Made by a program: the position numbers and the translations under genes. This document shows, in pieces, positions 40,599 through 49,271 of a stretch of 57,687 bases of DNA. This DNA comes from an uncultured Oscillospiraceae bacterium (GTDB taxonomy: Bacteria; Bacillota; Clostridia; Oscillospirales; Oscillospiraceae), in the NCBI GenBank assembly GCA_934590505.1, contig CAKTPC010000001.1, positions 1-57,687 on the forward strand. The letters are read 5' to 3'. The notes below the pieces were generated by a model that saw only the letters and a list, made by a program, of their open reading frames with translations, did no database searches and had not been told where the DNA came from. Every line of letters starts with the position of its first letter. The stretch's first letter is position 1.

Positions 40599-41588
40599 TT
40601 ATTTTTCTGCGGCATAATATCTTATAACGCCGTCAGTATCCGTCCTGCGCTCCGCAAGTCCTGAGCAGCACATATGCTGCAGATGCGCCATGCATTCGCA
40701 TACGGCGAAGTATTTCTGCGACGGTGGGAAATCGTCCCAGCTTGCGGCGCGTATGCTCCATTTCATCCGCGCGGCAGCCTCGTAGCAGGTCAGCCCCGAC
40801 CTGCCGCGCACGATCGCGGACAGCTCTTCAACGCGGCGCTGATGGTGATTTATAAGCTCCTCGGCGCGCTCGGCAAGGGGAATGCTCCCAGCAGTCCTGT
40901 GCGCGGGCAGAGCCGTTTTTACCGGCAGCTTCTGCACGGCACGGAGGCTTTTGAGGTATTCGCCGAGCGCGTCATCCTCCCACGTCCAGAGGACGATGTT
41001 CGGAGAGATATCAAACAGAACATGGTCGCCGAGAAAGATGATCTCATTTTCACGGTCGTACAGCGAGATGTGCCCGGGGGAGTGACCGTAGGTCGGGAGA
41101 CATTCAAGCCTGTGTCCGCCATATTCAAGAACGGCTCCCGCCTTGACTGTCTCCGCGGGGAAGAGCTCCGGCAGCATGATCGGGCTCGGGTTGTGCACAA
41201 ACATCGCGTCGATCACGTCAGACGGGACACCGGCATCAATGGACTTCTGCCGGGCTCCGTAGAACTCCGGAGAGTGCGACTCGATGACCCCCTGATAGTC
41301 GCGCTCGCCCATGATGATGCGGTACCCGAGCGCTGCGAGGCAGGCGGCGTTGCCGGTATGATCGGCATGGATATGTGTAAGGAAAACGTCGGTATTCTCA
41401 GGTGTCAGCTCAAGATCACTCATCCCGGCTTCAAGGTCATGCCGCGATTCCGGCAGGGCATAGCCGGTGTCAATCAGCAGATTTTTCCCGCTGCCGCTTT
41501 TTATCACATAGCAGTTGAGATACTTGAGCGGGCTGCGCGGAAGCGTGATCGGAAAGCAGAATATATTGTCACAGATTTTTTTGATCAT
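40599..41588 (-). CDS. Metallo-beta-lactamase-fold hydrolase, paralogue of 38340-39317
   Basis: About 329 residues from ATG 41588, 4 nt after the GroEL-like gene's stop (the longer frame to 41627 runs into that gene). Zinc motif T-H-I-H-A-D-H-T-G, then Y-G-H-S-P-G-H and L-G-D-H-V-L-F. It shares the C-terminal winged-helix extension with the 38340 copy and has the same opening L-P-R-S-P-L-K-Y-L-N-C-Y-V-I. The RBS is weak, so translation probably depends on coupling to the chaperonin-like gene. The substrate is unknown. Confidence 0.85.
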   Translation of the reverse strand: MIKKICDNIFCFPITLPRSPLKYLNCYVIKSGSGKNLLIDTGYALPESRHDLEAGMSDLELTPENTDVFLTHIHADHTGNAACLAALGYRIIMGERDYQGVIESHSPEFYGARQKSIDAGVPSDVIDAMFVHNPSPIMLPELFPAETVKAGAVLEYGGHRLECLPTYGHSPGHISLYDRENEIIFLGDHVLFDISPNIVLWTWEDDALGEYLKSLRAVQKLPVKTALPAHRTAGSIPLAERAEELINHHQRRVEELSAIVRGRSGLTCYEAAARMKWSIRAASWDDFPPSQKYFAVCECMAHLQHMCCSGLAERRTDTDGVIRYYAAEK

Positions 41589-41592
41589 AAAT

Positions 41593-43227
41593 TTACATGA
41601 AGTCCTGTGGAGTAATGTGCAGATCATCCGGTACGGGCATGGAGGAGATCGGCGCGCCGTCGATCAAAACGGCGGCGTCCGCGGTGATAAGCTGCGCGCC
41701 GACGGAGACGGCGGAGCGCAGCGCCGTTATCAGAACAGCGGCCGGGTCAATGACCCCGCGGCTGAGCATATCGGTGTACTGCCCGGAGACTATGTCAAAG
41801 CCGTAATTACCGCAACCCTCGGCAACGTGCGCCGTGATCTCGGATGGAATGTATCCCGCGTTCTTCGAGAGTGTGCGCAGCGGGGACTCAAGCGCGGCGG
41901 CAAGTATGCCCGCGCCGGCCCTTTCATCTCCGGACAGATCGGCGCAAAGCTCTCTGACGCAAGGGATAGCGCGGATATACGCCGTGCCGCCGCCGGAGAG
42001 CACACCGTCATTTGCCGCAGCGCGCGCAGCCTTGAGCGCGCTCTCGGCGCGGGAAGTTAGAAGGCGGCGCTCCGCGTCGGAAGCGGCTCCGATGCGAAGC
42101 TCCGCGGTGTGCCCGGTGAGGCGCGCGATGCGCTGGCGGAGCCGCTCATCTTCAAGCTCATTATGCTCAAGCCTGAGGAGAGATGAGAGGTGGTCGGTAT
42201 ATTCATTGAGCTCCGGTGTTTCGACGGCGGAAGCCCCGTATATCAGGGTCTTGGACTGGGTGATGCGCACCTTGGCCGCCCGACCGCAGGTGCCGAGGAG
42301 CGCAGCCTTGGTATCAGGGCTCAGGGGAGTGCCGAATACGACCGCGCCTGTGAGAGCTGCGGCGTCCTCAAGAGCGGCGAGTTTCCCCGCGCCGACGCCG
42401 GGGGCTTCAACTGAGCAGAGCCGTATGACCCCTTGGGCGATGTTGCTCACAAAGCTTTTTACTACCTCCGGCGTGATGCTCTCGGCCAGTATCAGCAGCG
42501 GCTGCTTCTGTATGCTGGCTTCGTTGAGCAGCGGGAGAATGTCATGTATGCTTGTGATGGGAGAAGCGCAGACGAACACGGCGGCGTTTTCAAGCACGGC
42601 CTCGCCCGATGTCTCGCTGTCGGCCATGTATTTGGACTGGTACCCGGCAGGGATGGAGTAGGCTGTGTCCTCGGACACATAGCTCCGGTCGGTGTCAGAG
42701 GGCTTGACCGTTACCACACCGTCATAACCTGCCTGCTTGAGCGCTTGACAGATAAGCTCTCCAAGCCCCTCATCACCGGCGGTGAGCGCCGCGGCAAGGC
42801 CGGTATACTCATCGCAGGGCGGGAGCGTCATTTCGCGCAGCGCATCCTCAGCCGCCTTCCCGGCAAGCTCGATGCCGCGGCGAATGAGCACTGGACTGCA
42901 TCCCGCCGTGACGGCGCGCGCTCCCTCGCGTATGATCGCTTCGGCGATCAGCATCGCGGTAATGGAGCCGTCACCGGTAAGTTCGGCAGTCCTTTCACCG
43001 GCGGAACGCAGAAGGATAGCCCCGGCGTTTTCGACCACATCGGCAAGGCTTATAACAGCGGCGGCGGACGCGCCCTTGCCTAAAAGCTCGGGAGCGCCGG
43101 TATAGCCCGCGCTCAGCACGGTCCTGCCGCCGAGACCATAGGTCGGGGCGATAGCGCGCATGAGTTTGCCGCAGCCGTCGTTAAGCTTGCGGAGGGTCAG
43201 CTGACCCGTTGTGATCACTTTTTTCAT
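41593..43227 (-). CDS. GroEL-like chaperonin paralogue lacking two ATPase aspartates
   Basis: About 544 residues from ATG 43227 (GGAAGAG upstream), the length of true GroEL (548). The fold is recognisable throughout: G-L-G-G-R-T-V (GroEL G-P-K-G-R-N-V), T-G-D-G-S-I-T-A (A-G-D-G-T-T-T-A, keeping Asp87), G-G-G-T-A-Y-I-R, G-N-Y-G-F and G-V-I-D-P. By eye alignment the GroEL Asp52 position is Lys (G-K-G-A-S for K-D-G-V-S) and Asp398 is Ser (A-E-S-A-L for V-E-D-A-L). The Gly-Gly-Met tail is missing, and no GroES gene is adjacent. It is probably a slow or non-hydrolysing chaperonin variant with a dedicated role. Confidence 0.85.
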   Translation of the reverse strand: MKKVITTGQLTLRKLNDGCGKLMRAIAPTYGLGGRTVLSAGYTGAPELLGKGASAAAVISLADVVENAGAILLRSAGERTAELTGDGSITAMLIAEAIIREGARAVTAGCSPVLIRRGIELAGKAAEDALREMTLPPCDEYTGLAAALTAGDEGLGELICQALKQAGYDGVVTVKPSDTDRSYVSEDTAYSIPAGYQSKYMADSETSGEAVLENAAVFVCASPITSIHDILPLLNEASIQKQPLLILAESITPEVVKSFVSNIAQGVIRLCSVEAPGVGAGKLAALEDAAALTGAVVFGTPLSPDTKAALLGTCGRAAKVRITQSKTLIYGASAVETPELNEYTDHLSSLLRLEHNELEDERLRQRIARLTGHTAELRIGAASDAERRLLTSRAESALKAARAAANDGVLSGGGTAYIRAIPCVRELCADLSGDERAGAGILAAALESPLRTLSKNAGYIPSEITAHVAEGCGNYGFDIVSGQYTDMLSRGVIDPAAVLITALRSAVSVGAQLITADAAVLIDGAPISSMPVPDDLHITPQDFM

Positions 43228-43269
43228 ATGCACTCTTCCATAGCCAGAATAGATTCTAGAATAGCCCAA

Positions 43270-43309
43270 GACAGGGTAGCCCGGAGAGGAGACTCCGGAC
43301 TGCCCTGTC
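43270..43309 (-). terminator. Long stem after the nitronate monooxygenase-like gene
   Basis: A 17-bp inverted repeat (GACAGGGTAGCCCGGAG / CTCCGGACTGCCCTGTC, two G-U positions, 6-nt loop), 13 bases beyond the stop at 43323. Only a short T-stretch follows on the minus strand. Confidence 0.65.
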
Positions 43310-43322
43310 CGCTTTATTATAC

Positions 43323-44441
43323 TCAGTCGGCAAACTCGCCGCGGAGCTTTTCGAGAACGCTCTCGGCTCCGCCGCAGACTTCGTCGAACACTTCCTGAAC
43401 TGTCTTTATATCATGGATCTGACCGACGCAAAGGCCCATCGGGAACAGGCAGCCGTTGATGTTGCCGTTCTTGTAGCAGACTCTCTGGTTCTTGCCGCTG
43501 ATGCCGCGCACTTCTTCGTCGTTCGGATCACCGGCCATGAGCACGGCGATGAGGGGCTTGTCGTGCGGAGCGTCAAGATCCCATGCGGCCTCGGTCTTTT
43601 TCACCCAAGCAGCGGTCTTGGAGAATCTGGAGTTCTCGGGGTTCTTCTTATCCTGGTGGCCGTACCACACACGGTTGGCGTTTCTGACCTTGTACTGGAG
43701 CACGGCGGTGTCGTTCTCGGTGGAGTCGATAATGAGCTGTTTCCAGTTGGGGTGGATGCCGCATTCCTCGGTCGCGACAAAGCGGGTGCCCATGATGACG
43801 CCGTCAGCGCCGAGAGCCATGGCGGAAACAAAGGTGTTTCTGCTGCAGATGCCGCCGCCGGCGACAACGGGGATGGAGAGCTTTTCCTTCGCGACAGGGA
43901 TGAGCGCCATGGTGGATACATCGCCGAGACCGGGGTGACCTGCGCACTCGAAGCCGACTATCGTGACGGCGTCTGCGCCGGCTCTCTGAGCGGAGAGGGC
44001 ATGCCTCACGGAGGGGCACTTATGGATGAGCTTGATCTTATCATGCTCGTTATCTCTGCCGTCCTCCTTCTCCCAGCCGCGCAGCAGCTCATAATAGGCC
44101 TGGGGATTGTTGCCGGAGGTCTCTATAACGGGGACGTGCTCTTCATAAGCGGTCCTGAAGAAAAGCTCGGTATTGTTGTCATAGTCGGCATGGGGCAGCA
44201 TGGAGATGTTCAGGCCGAAGGGGTGACCGTCGGCGAGCTCGCGGCACTTGGCGAGACCTGCAACGAGGCCGGCTTTGGTAGCGGCGGGGTCGGAGTCGAC
44301 CATGAAGATGGTCGCGCTGATGATACCGAGGCCGCCGGCCTTAGAAACGGCGGCTGCAAGCTCCGGAGTCGCAAGCCACTGCATGCCGCTCTGGAGGATA
44401 GGATATTTGATTCCGAAAAGCTCTGTGATTCTTGTATTCAT
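43323..44441 (-). CDS. Nitronate monooxygenase/FabK-like FMN enzyme
   Basis: A 372-residue TIM-barrel flavoenzyme of the nitronate monooxygenase (2-nitropropane dioxygenase) family. It opens with P-I-L-Q-S-G-M-Q-W-L, has G-L-G-I-I-S, the catalytic-His block G-F-E-C-A-G-H-P-G (~178-186), V-V-A-G-G-G-I-C-S and A-L-G-A-D-G-V-I-M-G-T-R-F for phosphate/FMN binding. In an anaerobe, relatives often act as enoyl-thioester reductases or have unknown roles. It is downstream of LysR on the same strand and next to the CoA-ester pathway, so a link to acyl-CoA metabolism is plausible. The SD AAGGA lies 9 nt upstream. Confidence 0.85.
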   Translation of the reverse strand: MNTRITELFGIKYPILQSGMQWLATPELAAAVSKAGGLGIISATIFMVDSDPAATKAGLVAGLAKCRELADGHPFGLNISMLPHADYDNNTELFFRTAYEEHVPVIETSGNNPQAYYELLRGWEKEDGRDNEHDKIKLIHKCPSVRHALSAQRAGADAVTIVGFECAGHPGLGDVSTMALIPVAKEKLSIPVVAGGGICSRNTFVSAMALGADGVIMGTRFVATEECGIHPNWKQLIIDSTENDTAVLQYKVRNANRVWYGHQDKKNPENSRFSKTAAWVKKTEAAWDLDAPHDKPLIAVLMAGDPNDEEVRGISGKNQRVCYKNGNINGCLFPMGLCVGQIHDIKTVQEVFDEVCGGAESVLEKLRGEFAD

Positions 44442-44601
44442 GTTTTATCGTCCTTTCCAAATATCGGGCTTGGGCAGCCCGCTCTGCATGCAAAAAAAAT
44501 AACACACATATCGGGAGAGGACAAATACATATTTGCCTATGCCAGCTATAAAAAAAACAAATGCCGTCTAAAAACGAGGGGGAAAGGCCCGTTCTGCCGG
44601 G

Positions 44602-45531
44602 TCAGTCGAGGATCTCGAACGGGTAGGAGCAGCCGCGGATATAGTCCTTAATGCACTGCACGAACAGCTCTATATCATCAAGCTTGGGATTGTTCTTCTT
44701 ATAGACCGCGGCAACGGTGCGGCTCAGGGTAGGATCATTGAACATGTAATAGTTCACGTTCTCTATCCTGCGCAGGAAAACACTGACATCCGGAAGCAGT
44801 GTGACGCCGATATTCTGGCTCACAAGGGAATGCACGGTTTCGATATTGGTGCAGACAGTGCTCTTTTCCGGGATGCAGTTGAGGTCGAGCAGAAGATTGC
44901 GCATCACCTTTCCGAGATACTGCTGCTCCTGGAGCATTATGACGGGCTGCCCGATGATGGCGCTTTTATTGACATAGGCGTAAGGCTCGGCGGGGGTGCA
45001 GGGAATATCGACCTGCCTGCTCGCGCTGAGGAGAAAGCGCTCCTGAAACAGAGGAACGGATTTATAAAGCGTTGTATCGGCATGGGGAAGGCTGATGACG
45101 ATATCGAGCTGGTCAGCCTGGAGAGCGCTGCTGAGATTGGCGCTGACGTCCTCATGGATCTCAATATTGCAGTCATTCGTGCGGTTATAAAAGCTGCTTA
45201 TCGATTCGGGCAGGAGAGCCGCGCTGCGCTGGTATGAAGCGCCGATATCAAGCTGACGCTTTGAACCGGCCTTTATTTTGCTGAGCTTTGCCTCCAACTG
45301 CTTTGCCGATTCGAGAGTGACCTTTGCCCATTCGACATAGGCCTGACCGGCAGGTGTGAGAGTGACGCTGTTTTTGCCGCGGACAAGAAGCTCGGTGCCG
45401 AGGGAGTCCTCAATGGCATGGATGCTGAGACTGAGGGACGGCTGGGAGATATAGAGCTTCTTTGCGGCTTTGGTGATGCTCTTTTCCTCTGCGACTGTGA
45501 CAACGTATTTCAGCTTATACAGGTTCAGCAT
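44602..45531 (-). CDS. LysR-family regulator of the CoA-ester gene cluster
   Basis: A 309-residue LysR regulator. The N-terminal winged helix has A-A-K-K-L-Y-I-S-Q-P-S-L-S-L-S-I (~21-36) and the family wing F/L-V-R-G-K-N-S-V-T-L-T-P-A-G. The effector domain (~90-300) is of the periplasmic-binding fold. It is divergent from the enoyl-CoA hydratase gene across a 490-bp region with two related inverted repeats (45563-45584 and 45873-45891), consistent with autorepression and ligand-dependent activation of the pathway. The ligand is probably a pathway acid or CoA ester. Confidence 0.9.
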   Translation of the reverse strand: MLNLYKLKYVVTVAEEKSITKAAKKLYISQPSLSLSIHAIEDSLGTELLVRGKNSVTLTPAGQAYVEWAKVTLESAKQLEAKLSKIKAGSKRQLDIGASYQRSAALLPESISSFYNRTNDCNIEIHEDVSANLSSALQADQLDIVISLPHADTTLYKSVPLFQERFLLSASRQVDIPCTPAEPYAYVNKSAIIGQPVIMLQEQQYLGKVMRNLLLDLNCIPEKSTVCTNIETVHSLVSQNIGVTLLPDVSVFLRRIENVNYYMFNDPTLSRTVAAVYKKNNPKLDDIELFVQCIKDYIRGCSYPFEILD

Positions 45532-45562
45532 GCTTTCCCTCCGTTCCGCAGCAGCCGGTTAT

Positions 45563-45584
45563 ATAGGGTATAAAAAAATCCTAT
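45563..45584. promoter_or_regulatory. Candidate LysR site 1 (next to lysR start)
   Basis: ATAGG-N12-CCTAT. Read on the minus strand it contains CCATAGGATTTTTT, sharing the word CCATAGG(A)TTTTTT with site 2. It lies ~32 bp upstream of the lysR start, suitable for autoregulation. Confidence 0.5.
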
Positions 45585-45674
45585 GGCTGTCCTTGTTAAA
45601 AATACCACAGCAGAATTGAATTTGCAAGGGTTTACCAGTTAAATACACTTAATTTGATGCAGGGTTTACATACA

Positions 45675-45727
45675 CCGGCTTGCAAACAGGGGATAGTTTG
45701 TGCAGGTATACATACGGGGCAAGCCGG
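45675..45727. repeat. Nested inverted repeats in the lysR/enoyl-CoA hydratase spacer
   Basis: CCGGCTTGC (45675-45683) and GCAAGCCGG (45719-45727) form an outer stem. TGCAAAC (45681-45687) and GTTTGTGCA (45696-45704) form an inner alternative. The flanks TACAT/ATGTA extend the outer symmetry. It could be an RNA leader structure or a protein-binding site. Confidence 0.5.
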
Positions 45728-45872
45728 CGATGTATAAGGAAACAACAGATAAATAATACCATAAAACGGCAAAAAATGCTTGATTTTGCTGCGAAACAGC
45801 TGCAAGAAATTTGAGATCGCTTGCCGGAGCCGCTCCGAAGTGCCGACCGGTGCAAAGACGGAATTTATGTAT

Positions 45873-45891
45873 CCATAGGTTTTTTCTATGG
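45873..45891. promoter_or_regulatory. Candidate LysR site 2 (upstream of enoyl-CoA hydratase operon)
   Basis: Perfect CCATAG-N7-CTATGG, ~130 bp before ATG 46022. It shares the CCATAGGTTTTTT word with site 1. Confidence 0.55.
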
Positions 45892-45964
45892 GCTTTTCGA
45901 ATTTTTTCGTATTTTACAAATCGGGGATAAGGCCGTAAACTTAGGCCAACTAAAACAAAAAAAT

Positions 45965-45997
45965 AACAAGCGAGTAGATGTTTGCACGGCGCTTGTT
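45965..45997 (+). promoter_or_regulatory. Hairpin just upstream of the enoyl-CoA hydratase RBS
   Basis: AACAAGCG (45965-45972) pairs with CGCTTGTT (45990-45997), 12 nt before the AGGAGG site. It may protect or tune the mRNA 5' end. Confidence 0.45.
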
Positions 45998-46021
45998 GAC
46001 CAAATGACAGGAGGAAATGAG

Positions 46022-46810
46022 ATGGCTTACGAGTTCATCAAGTTTGAGGTGAAGGATCATGTCGCGTACATAACCCTGAACAACCCTCAGAAAAAGAACC
46101 CGGTACCGAACCCGGCAAAGAAAGAGCTGATACGGCTGTTTGACATCTGCGATTTTGACGACGACATCCGGCTGGTCGTCATCAGGGGAGCCGGCGGCTG
46201 CTTCAGCGCAGGCGGCGACCTGAACGCCATGCGCGACAGACTCGAGCGCGGAGAGCGCGGGACGAGATACAACTGCCGCCTCGGCAGTGAGATGAATCTG
46301 CGCCTGCGCAATGTGAAGAAGCCCGTTATCGCCTGCATAGAGGGTGCGATCGCGGGAGCGGGCATGAGCCTTGCGCTCAGCTGCGATTTCCAGATAGCCG
46401 CGGCGGACACGAAATGCACGCTGGCATTCGTCAACATCGGCTATGTTCCCGACAGCGGAGCGACATGGCTCGTGACCAAGGCAGTCGGCCAGGTGCGCGC
46501 GACGGAGCTGTTCATGTCCGGCAAGCGCTTCAGCGGACAGCAGGCCGCCGACTGGGGCCTGTTTACCGAGGCGGTCCCGCCGGAGCAGCTGGAGGAGCGC
46601 CTTGCAAAATACATCGACAAGTATTCCAACGGCCCCACGGTCGCTTACGGAAACATCAAGACGCTTATAAACCGCTGCGTTTACGGCGACTGGTCGACCG
46701 GCACCTACAGCGAGGTAGAGCTCCAGGGCGAGTGCGAGCATACCGAGGACTTCCGCGAGGCGGTGTTCGCGTTCTTTGATAAGCGCAAGCCCGAATTCAA
46801 GGGAAAATAA
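46022..46810 (+). CDS. Enoyl-CoA hydratase/isomerase family protein (PaaG/CaiD-like)
   Basis: A 262-residue crotonase-fold protein from ATG 46022, directly behind AGGAGG; upstream in-frame codons lack coding character. The oxyanion hole is G-C-F-S-A-G-G-D-L (~60-68) and I-E-G-A-I-A-G-A-G-M-S (~102-112). The region holding the two catalytic glutamates of true hydratases reads F-V-N-I-G-Y-V-P-D-S-G-A-T. One Glu position is Asn, and the other is Asp in the P-D-S-G-A-T form of PaaG-type isomerases. So it may be an isomerase or unusual hydratase. It heads the pathway operon (25 nt to the CoA-transferase gene). Confidence 0.85.
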   Translation: MAYEFIKFEVKDHVAYITLNNPQKKNPVPNPAKKELIRLFDICDFDDDIRLVVIRGAGGCFSAGGDLNAMRDRLERGERGTRYNCRLGSEMNLRLRNVKKPVIACIEGAIAGAGMSLALSCDFQIAAADTKCTLAFVNIGYVPDSGATWLVTKAVGQVRATELFMSGKRFSGQQAADWGLFTEAVPPEQLEERLAKYIDKYSNGPTVAYGNIKTLINRCVYGDWSTGTYSEVELQGECEHTEDFREAVFAFFDKRKPEFKGK

Positions 46811-46835
46811 AGCAATCAGATACAGGAGGAAAACA

Positions 46836-48038
46836 ATGAAAGCACTTGAAGGTATCCGCGTTCTCGATTTCTCCACGCATACGGCGGGCCCCGCCTGCTG
46901 CGCGATGATGGCCGACCTCGGCGCGGAGGTAATCAAGGTCGAGCTTCCCGTAGAGGGAGACGACACCCGCCGTCTCGCAAATTCAATACAGGGCTACAGC
47001 ACCCAGTTCATGTGGAACAACCGCGGCAAGAAGAGCATCACCGTCGACCTGAAGGATCCCGACGGCGCAGCTGCGATACTCGAGCTCGGCAAGACCTGCG
47101 ATATAGTTTTTGAGACGATGAAGCCCGGCTCCATGAAAAAGATGGGGCTTGACTATGAAGCGTTCAAGGCTGTAAAGCCCGACATAATCTACTGCTCCAT
47201 TTCCGCCTTCGGCCAGACCGGCCCCAAGGCGAAGGACCCCGGCTTTGACATTCTCGCTCAGGCGTGCAGCGGCATCATGGACATGACCGGCGAGCGCAAC
47301 GGCCCCCCGGTGAAGTCCGGCGTTATAATCTCCGACTTCATAAGCGGCAAGGACGCTTTCGGCGCGTGCATGGTGGCTCTGTTCCACAGATTCAGAACCG
47401 GCGAGGGACAGATGATAGACGTCGCGATGCAGCAGTGCCTAGCCTCCATGAACCCCTTCCTTGAGCAGGCGACCAACGGCAAGGACCCGCACAGACAGGG
47501 CAACCACTCCGCAGGCTCTGCGCCTTACGGCGTATTCAAGGGGCCGAAGGACGAGTACCTCGTCATCGCCGCGCACCCCGACCGGCACTTTGCAAAGCTA
47601 TGCACTCAGGTCCTCGAGCGCCCCGAGCTTGTTGACGATCCGCGCTTCGTAGGCGGCCAGAACCGCGCGAACCATTACAGAGAGCTTGCGGACATAATCG
47701 AAGAGTGGATGTCAAAGTTCGACTCTGTCGACGAATGCAAGGCCATCATGGACAAGGCCGGCATCGTCTGCGGCAAGATACTTTCCTGCAAGCAGGTCAT
47801 CGAGGACCCGCAGATGCTCTACCGCAAGGGCATAACCGATCTGCCCATGCCGGCAGACCGCGAGGGCACATGGCGCGGCCGCGGCGCGACCGTCCTGTAT
47901 TCCGCAACGCCGGAGGTCCTTGGCGCGGCTCCCGTTCTCGGCGCGAACAACTACGAGATACTCACTCAGGCGGGACTCAGCCGCGAGCAGGTCTACGAGC
48001 TTGAGACGCGCTGGGGTCAGCCCATCGAGAAGCCTTAA
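46836..48038 (+). CDS. CaiB/BaiF (type III) CoA-transferase
   Basis: A 400-residue type III CoA-transferase from ATG 46836 (AGGAGGA upstream). It opens with L-E-G-I-R-V-L-D-F-S and has D-L-G-A-E-V-I-K-V-E, N-N-R-G-K-K-S-I-T-V-D-L-K, and the catalytic-Asp block I-I-S-D-F-I-S-G-K-D-A (~166-176). Late in the chain are R-G-R-G-A-T-V-L and V-L-G-A-N-N. It moves CoA between carboxylates, e.g. product-CoA to fresh substrate, as CaiB does for carnitine. Paired with a separate CoA ligase at 52429, this mimics CaiB plus CaiC, where the ligase primes and the transferase sustains the cycle. Confidence 0.92.
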   Translation: MKALEGIRVLDFSTHTAGPACCAMMADLGAEVIKVELPVEGDDTRRLANSIQGYSTQFMWNNRGKKSITVDLKDPDGAAAILELGKTCDIVFETMKPGSMKKMGLDYEAFKAVKPDIIYCSISAFGQTGPKAKDPGFDILAQACSGIMDMTGERNGPPVKSGVIISDFISGKDAFGACMVALFHRFRTGEGQMIDVAMQQCLASMNPFLEQATNGKDPHRQGNHSAGSAPYGVFKGPKDEYLVIAAHPDRHFAKLCTQVLERPELVDDPRFVGGQNRANHYRELADIIEEWMSKFDSVDECKAIMDKAGIVCGKILSCKQVIEDPQMLYRKGITDLPMPADREGTWRGRGATVLYSATPEVLGAAPVLGANNYEILTQAGLSREQVYELETRWGQPIEKP

Positions 48039-48077
48039 AGCAATAAGCAAATTAAAAAAATAAAGGAGAAAACAGAT

Positions 48078-49244
48078 ATGTCTACAACCAGCTTTGATCT
48101 TCTGACTCCGGATCAGCAGGATCTGCGGCAGATGGTGCACAGCTTTGCGGATGAGGAAATAATCCCCACCTGCAAGGAACTCGAGATCGAAGGGATTTTC
48201 CCCGAGGAGCTCTACAAGAAGGCATATGAAATGGGACTGACCACCATGATCCTGCCCGAAAAGTACGGCGGCATGGGGCTCGATATCTTCACCTACTCGA
48301 TATGCAAGGAAGAGCTTGCACGCGGCGACGCGGGCTTTGCCGGTGCGGTGGCCGGCAGCTTCATGGGCTCGCTGCCCGCACGTCTCTTCGGCACCGAGTA
48401 CCAGATCAAGACCGTGACCGAGCTTCTCTGCAACGGCGGCGCGATGGCTTTCGCGCTCACCGAGGCCGAGTCCGGCTCCGACTCCGCCGGTATGCGTACG
48501 ACCTATGTCGACGACGGCGACGCTTACGTCATCAACGGCTCCAAGACCTTCATCTCCGGCGGCGAGCATGCCGACATGTTCCTCGTATTTGCAACCTTTG
48601 ACCGCGAACTGCGCGGCAAGGGAGTGTCAGCGTTCTATGTCGATGCAAAGGCCCCGGGCCTGAGCATAGGCAAGAAGGAGAACAAGATGGGCTACCGCAC
48701 GTCCGACACCGTCGACCTTATCTTCGACAACGTACGCGTACCCAAGGATATGCTCATCGGCAAGGAAGGCGAGGGCATGATGATAATGTCCCAGTGCCTC
48801 AACCGCACCCGTCCGACCGCAGGCGCCGGCGCAATAGGCAACGCGCAGTACGCCTTCGAGATCGCGGCGGACTACTCCACAAAGAGAATGTCCTTCGGCA
48901 AGCCTATCTGCAAGCACCAGGGCATCGGCTTCAAGCTTGCCGACATGTACACCCTGCTTGAAGCAGGCCGTCTCATGTGCTGGCAGGCGAGCAAGACCGC
49001 CGATGCTGGCATCGTCGATGCAAAGCTCTTCTCCGCAGCGAAGGTGTTTGCCTCCGACGCCGGTATGAAGGTCTGCTCCGAAGCCGTCCAGATCCTCGGC
49101 GGCTACGGCTACAGCAAGGAGTATCCCGTCGAGAAGCGCTTCAGAGACGCAAAGATATACCAGATATTTGAGGGCACGAACGAGATACAGAAGATGGTCA
49201 TCAGCAGGGACATCACCAAGGAGCTGCTGCCGAAGAAGGCGTAA
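48078..49244 (+). CDS. Acyl-CoA dehydrogenase family protein (CaiA-like)
   Basis: A 388-residue flavoprotein with the ACAD signature A-L-T-E-A-E-S-G-S-D (~132-141), the F-I-S-G-G block, R-M-S-F-G-K-P-I, Q-I-L-G-G-Y-G-Y, and the catalytic-base segment Q-I-F-E-G-T-N-E-I-Q, with the usual glutamate. It should oxidise an acyl-CoA or, as in CaiA, reduce an enoyl-CoA, exchanging electrons with the EtfBA pair at 54027-55835. It is 39 nt behind the CoA-transferase. A hairpin at 49272-49303 follows. Confidence 0.93.
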   Translation: MSTTSFDLLTPDQQDLRQMVHSFADEEIIPTCKELEIEGIFPEELYKKAYEMGLTTMILPEKYGGMGLDIFTYSICKEELARGDAGFAGAVAGSFMGSLPARLFGTEYQIKTVTELLCNGGAMAFALTEAESGSDSAGMRTTYVDDGDAYVINGSKTFISGGEHADMFLVFATFDRELRGKGVSAFYVDAKAPGLSIGKKENKMGYRTSDTVDLIFDNVRVPKDMLIGKEGEGMMIMSQCLNRTRPTAGAGAIGNAQYAFEIAADYSTKRMSFGKPICKHQGIGFKLADMYTLLEAGRLMCWQASKTADAGIVDAKLFSAAKVFASDAGMKVCSEAVQILGGYGYSKEYPVEKRFRDAKIYQIFEGTNEIQKMVISRDITKELLPKKA

Positions 49245-49271
49245 GCACACGGCGGCCAACAACCTATGTAT

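Noticed and set aside
43413..44651. A 412-codon plus-strand frame opposite the nitronate monooxygenase-like gene
   Set aside because: Shadow of a clear FMN enzyme; no RBS.
45821..46021. N-terminal extension of the enoyl-CoA hydratase
   Set aside because: It covers the candidate LysR site and a hairpin and is not crotonase-like; ATG 46022 has AGGAGG.
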